Shown here one piece after another: positions 6,294 through 8,787 of a stretch of DNA of 8,787 bases. The stretch is from contig SHWK01000035.1 in the NCBI GenBank assembly GCA_009693885.1, forward strand, positions 1-8,787, read 5' to 3'. The DNA is from Rickettsiales bacterium. Lineage in GTDB: Bacteria; Pseudomonadota; Alphaproteobacteria; Rickettsiales; UBA1997. Under the pieces are notes generated by a model that ran no database searches, was not told the origin of the DNA, and saw only the letters and a program-made list of their open reading frames with translations. The translations under genes were made by a program, and so were the position numbers. How positions within the stretch are numbered: position 1 is the stretch's first letter; every line of letters starts with the position of its first letter.

Positions 6294-6893
6294 TTATTTT
6301 TTATTATTTTCTGGAATGACATATTGCGTGCCTTCCCATGGCATTTCAAAATCAAATTCACGAAATTCTTGCATCATTTTTACTGGCTCATAAATAACTG
6401 ATTTTGATACTTCGTCATAACGAACTTCTTTGTATCCTGTTAATGGAAAATCTTTGCGTAATGGATGACCTTCAAAACCATAATCAGTAAGGATGCGACG
6501 CAGATCAGGATGATTAGTGAATTTAATGCCATACATATCAAAAGCCTCTCTCTCAAACCAATTAGCAGTTCTGAAAACACTTGATACAGTAGGCACTTCT
6601 TCAGCTTCATGCAAAGCAACTTTAACAGTTATTCTGTTATTTAATTTTAAGCTCAGCAAATTATAAATCACTTCAAACCTTGGCGCTCTAATGCCAAGAA
6701 GATCAGCGCCAAAAACATCCAGCAAAATTTTGAATGATAATTTTTGATCATCACGAAGAAATGTTAAAAACTCGACAAGTTTTTCTGCTGCAACATAAAT
6801 GATGAGATTATCGTGCTTGATTGGGCTCATGGCCTTTGCATCAGCAAAATTTTCTGCAATATATTGCGATTGTTTTTCTAAATCTTGAAACAT
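6294..6893 (-). CDS. nuoC: NADH-quinone oxidoreductase subunit C (30 kDa)
   Basis: NuoC is a peripheral-arm subunit of respiratory complex I, packed against NuoB and NuoD near the quinone site on the cytoplasmic side. The 199 residues match the alphaproteobacterial and mitochondrial 30-kDa form, not the NuoCD fusion of enterobacteria. The 30-kDa signature is clear: WFEREAFDMYGIKFTNHPDL (112-131), followed by RRILTDYGFEGHPLRKDFPL (132-151). The C-terminal stretch after 155 (EVRYDEVSKSVIYEP) is also usual for the family. The ATG at 6893 lies 18 bases after the nuoB stop. No Shine-Dalgarno is seen. In most alphaproteobacteria nuoD follows directly; here a small unknown membrane gene follows after 3 bases, then murJ, so the rest of the nuo genes must lie elsewhere. 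Confidence 0.97.
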   Translation of the reverse strand: MFQDLEKQSQYIAENFADAKAMSPIKHDNLIIYVAAEKLVEFLTFLRDDQKLSFKILLDVFGADLLGIRAPRFEVIYNLLSLKLNNRITVKVALHEAEEVPTVSSVFRTANWFEREAFDMYGIKFTNHPDLRRILTDYGFEGHPLRKDFPLTGYKEVRYDEVSKSVIYEPVKMMQEFREFDFEMPWEGTQYVIPENNKK

Positions 6894-6911
6894 TTTCTAA
6901 AAAATTTAATT

Positions 6912-7436
6912 TTATCTTCTAAACAAACCGCCAGTTCTTCTAATTCTTTTTTGCAACATTAGAACTCCGTAAAGCAATGCTTCCGCTGTAGGCGGACATC
7001 CTGGAACATAAATATCTACTGGAACAATGCGATCACAACCACGCACCACAGAATAAGAATAGTGGTAATATCCGCCACCATTAGCGCAAGAGCCCATCGA
7101 AATAACATAACGCGGCTCTGCCATTTGATCATAAACCTTGCGCAAAGCAGGTGCCATCTTGTTGGTGAGGGTTCCTGCAACAATCATAACATCAGATTGG
7201 CGCGGTGATGGACGAAAAATAACTCCGAAGCGATCAAGATCATAGCGACTTGCCGCCACTTGCATCATCTCAACAGCGCAACAAGCAAGACCAAATGTCA
7301 TAGGCCATAAAGAGCCGGTACGGGCCCAATTAACAAGGTTATCCAGCTTTGCCACTACAAAGCCACGATCGTTTATTTCATCAGTGACTTGGTTTAAAAC
7401 CGTATCTTGACTAAGCGGACTTAAAGAAACATACAT
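6912..7436 (-). CDS. nuoB: NADH-quinone oxidoreductase subunit B, N2 cluster subunit (PSST)
   Basis: NuoB carries the 4Fe-4S cluster N2, the last carrier that passes electrons to quinone in complex I. It has 174 residues, a normal length. The N2 ligands are all present: the adjacent pair Cys52-Cys53 in GLACCAVEMM, Cys117 in SMGSCANGGG, and Cys147 in YVPGCPPTAEALLYG. FRPSPRQSDVMIVAGT (74-89) and MAPALRKVYDQMAEPRYVIS (94-113) are strongly conserved in alphaproteobacteria and mitochondria. The first 25 residues are the usual variable tail. The ATG at 7436 is 24 bases after the nuoA stop, with no ribosome binding site visible. Middle gene of nuoABC. Confidence 0.98.
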   Translation of the reverse strand: MYVSLSPLSQDTVLNQVTDEINDRGFVVAKLDNLVNWARTGSLWPMTFGLACCAVEMMQVAASRYDLDRFGVIFRPSPRQSDVMIVAGTLTNKMAPALRKVYDQMAEPRYVISMGSCANGGGYYHYSYSVVRGCDRIVPVDIYVPGCPPTAEALLYGVLMLQKRIRRTGGLFRR

Positions 7437-7460
7437 ATTATTCGATTAAAAAATTAAAAT

Positions 7461-7847
7461 TTATCTCCATTCAAGTGCGCCACGCTTCCATTCATAGATA
7501 AAACCGATGGTAAGTAAAGTAAGAAAAATCATCATTGACCAAAAACCAGCAGCACCAATATGCCTTAGAGACACAGCCCACGGAAACAAAAACGCCACCT
7601 CTAAATCAAAAATAATAAATAGAATTGCCACCAAATAAAATTGCACATCAAACTCGTTGCGCACAGGGCCCTCGCCTTCAAAACCGCATTCATAAGGAGA
7701 GATTTTTTCAGAATCTGGGCGCCTTTTAGCAACGATGAATGGCACAATGGTAATAGCAATTGAAAGGCCTAAGGCGATAACAACAAACAATAAGATTGGT
7801 AAATATTGTGCCGAAACAAGCTCTGCCTGAGAAGATAGAAAGTGCAT
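7461..7847 (-). CDS. nuoA: NADH-quinone oxidoreductase subunit A
   Basis: NuoA (ND3 homologue) is a membrane subunit of complex I beside the quinone-binding junction. The 128 residues carry three membrane helices (about 16-39, 70-90 and 101-118). The first loop has SPYECGFEGEGP (50-61) with Cys54, the equivalent of the ND3 cysteine that reports the active/deactive switch. The second helix has FDLEVAFLFPW (80-90) with conserved Asp81 and Glu83. Glu119 and the end KRGALEWR are also typical. The ATG at 7847 is the only start that leaves a normal N-terminus. It is the first gene of the minus-strand block and lies 68 bases from dapA, which is divergent; its promoter must be in that gap. Confidence 0.97.
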   Translation of the reverse strand: MHFLSSQAELVSAQYLPILLFVVIALGLSIAITIVPFIVAKRRPDSEKISPYECGFEGEGPVRNEFDVQFYLVAILFIIFDLEVAFLFPWAVSLRHIGAAGFWSMMIFLTLLTIGFIYEWKRGALEWR

Positions 7848-7849
7848 TA

Positions 7850-7877
7850 TTGATTAATAAATTAAAATTTTTATCAT
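7850..7877 (+). promoter_or_regulatory. Candidate dapA promoter
   Basis: TTGATT (7850-7855) and TATCAT (7872-7877) are 16 bases apart, which would start transcription about 30 bases before the dapA ATG. It overlaps the candidate nuoA promoter on the other strand, so the two would compete. The region is nearly all A and T, so chance matches are likely. Confidence 0.25.
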
Positions 7878-7900
7878 ATATTAAATTAATTTTTAACCAA
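7873..7900 (-). promoter_or_regulatory. Candidate nuoA operon promoter
   Basis: On the minus strand TTGGTT (7900-7895) and TATGAT (7878-7873) are separated by 16 bases, placing the start roughly 20 bases before the nuoA ATG. It is the best -35/-10 pair in the 68-bp divergent spacer. Support is limited by the high A+T content. Confidence 0.35.
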
Positions 7901-7915
7901 TACAAAATCAAGAAC

Positions 7916-8787
7916 ATGTTTACAGGATTATTCACAGCGATCGTTACCCCCTTCAAAAATGGTGCAATTGATGAAGCGGCGCTCGAAAAATTAGTTGAGT
8001 TTCAAATTGCTGGCGGAGTAGATGGCATCGTGCCCTGCGGCACTACTGGAGAATCTCCTACTCTATCTCATGAAGAACATAACCGCGTTATTGAAATTTG
8101 CGTTAAAGTTGCCAAAAAGCGCATTCAAATCGTTGCTGGCACTGGCTCTAACGCCACAGATGAAGCAGTAATGATGACCATCCACGCCAAAAAAGTTGGT
8201 GCTGATGGCTGCTTGGTCGTTGCTCCTTATTATAACAAGCCAAATCCAGAAGGTCTTTATCAACATTATAAAGCTATCGATAAATGTGGTCTTCCGATCA
8301 TTGTTTATAATGTTCCGGGGCGTTCTGTTGTTAATATTTCAGATGCAAATATCGCGCGCATGGCGGCTGATTTTGAAAATATCGTTGGAATCAAAGATGC
8401 CACGGGAGACCTACTGCGCGTTGCTACGCTGCGCTTGTTGATTAACAAACCATTTTCTTATTTATCGGGTGAAGATGGTACGGCTGTAGGCTTCAACGCC
8501 ATGGGTGGCAATGGCGTAATCTCTGTTAGCTCAAATATTGCACCAAGATTATGCAAAGATTTGCAAGATGCCTGCGCTAAGGGTGATTATAAAAAAGCGC
8601 TGCAATTACAAGATTTGCTTACCGATCTGCATGAGGCAATGTTTTGCGAGACTAATCCAATTCCCGTTAAATATGCTGCGAGCTTGATGGGATTGTGTTC
8701 TGCTGAAAATCGCTTGCCGTTGGTTGAGGCCAGCCAAGCTTCTAAGGATAGGATTGCAGCTCAGATGCGTAAGGTTGGGTTGATTTA
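7916..8787 (+). CDS. dapA: 4-hydroxy-tetrahydrodipicolinate synthase (stop codon cut by right edge)
   Basis: DapA condenses pyruvate with aspartate semialdehyde, the first committed step to diaminopimelate and lysine, in the cytosol. The 290 codons in the window cover essentially the whole enzyme (E. coli 292); the last two bases, TA, are probably the start of the stop codon. The Schiff-base lysine is Lys160 in IVGIKDATGD. The catalytic triad is Thr45 (CGTTGES, 41-47), Tyr106 (APYYNKP) and Tyr131 (YNVPGRSVVN), and Arg136 would bind the carboxylate of the aldehyde. The start MFTGLFTAIVTPF is typical for the family. It is on the opposite strand to everything else here and divergent from nuoA. 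Only a weak AAGAA precedes the start. Together with murJ it supports peptidoglycan synthesis in this organism. Confidence 0.97.
   Translation, partial: MFTGLFTAIVTPFKNGAIDEAALEKLVEFQIAGGVDGIVPCGTTGESPTLSHEEHNRVIEICVKVAKKRIQIVAGTGSNATDEAVMMTIHAKKVGADGCLVVAPYYNKPNPEGLYQHYKAIDKCGLPIIVYNVPGRSVVNISDANIARMAADFENIVGIKDATGDLLRVATLRLLINKPFSYLSGEDGTAVGFNAMGGNGVISVSSNIAPRLCKDLQDACAKGDYKKALQLQDLLTDLHEAMFCETNPIPVKYAASLMGLCSAENRLPLVEASQASKDRIAAQMRKVGLI

Noticed and set aside
7726..7956. 76-codon minus-strand frame spanning the nuoA start and the divergent spacer
   Set aside because: It overlaps nuoA in another frame and crosses the dapA start; no protein features.
8063..8441. Open frames on both strands inside dapA
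   Set aside because: They are shadows of dapA, whose catalytic residues are all in the main frame.

Overview
The window reads as chromosome from an A+T-rich alphaproteobacterium with a slowly shrinking or host-associated style of genome. The evidence is the base composition (by eye about two thirds A+T) and the alphaproteobacterial look of NuoA, NuoB, NuoC and PurB. Almost no gene has a Shine-Dalgarno sequence, and there is a repeat-rich 600-base intergenic gap. A Rickettsiales- or Holosporales-like lineage is my inference. Having purB together with dapA argues against a typical Rickettsia, which has lost purine synthesis.

Layout. Bases 1-695 (minus) hold the N-terminal half of purB, cut by the window edge. 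A short gap carries a candidate purB promoter and the intrinsic terminator of pepF. Bases 794-2554 (minus) are pepF, an intact zinc oligopeptidase of family M3. Bases 2555-3160 have no gene but are packed with structure: two perfect tandem copies of a G+C-rich 103-bp unit, a long hairpin flanked by T-runs on both sides, and two large palindromes (83 and 81 bp). The palindromes share nearly the same 21-nt loop in opposite orientation. Bases 3161-7847 (minus) are one co-directional block in transcription order nuoA, nuoB, nuoC, a small three-helix membrane protein of unknown function, murJ, and a 23S rRNA/tRNA m5U-type methyltransferase. Gaps in the block are 3 to 36 bases, so it is probably one operon. 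dapA (7916 to the right edge, plus) is divergent from nuoA across a 68-bp A+T-rich spacer that must hold both promoters.

How the genes work together. NuoA, NuoB and NuoC are subunits of respiratory complex I; NuoB carries the N2 iron-sulfur cluster. MurJ flips lipid II for peptidoglycan, and DapA makes the precursor of diaminopimelate and lysine for the same wall, so the cell probably makes at least some peptidoglycan. PurB works in purine synthesis and PepF in peptide turnover. The rRNA/tRNA methyltransferase is a housekeeping RNA-modification enzyme.

The coding part is ordinary. The part worth attention is the intergenic stretch 2574-3117. The palindrome pair there looks like two diverged copies of one mobile or structured element whose two arms have changed in step, with a nearly unchanged loop. 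A second point is that nuoC is followed by an unknown membrane gene and murJ where nuoD would usually be.
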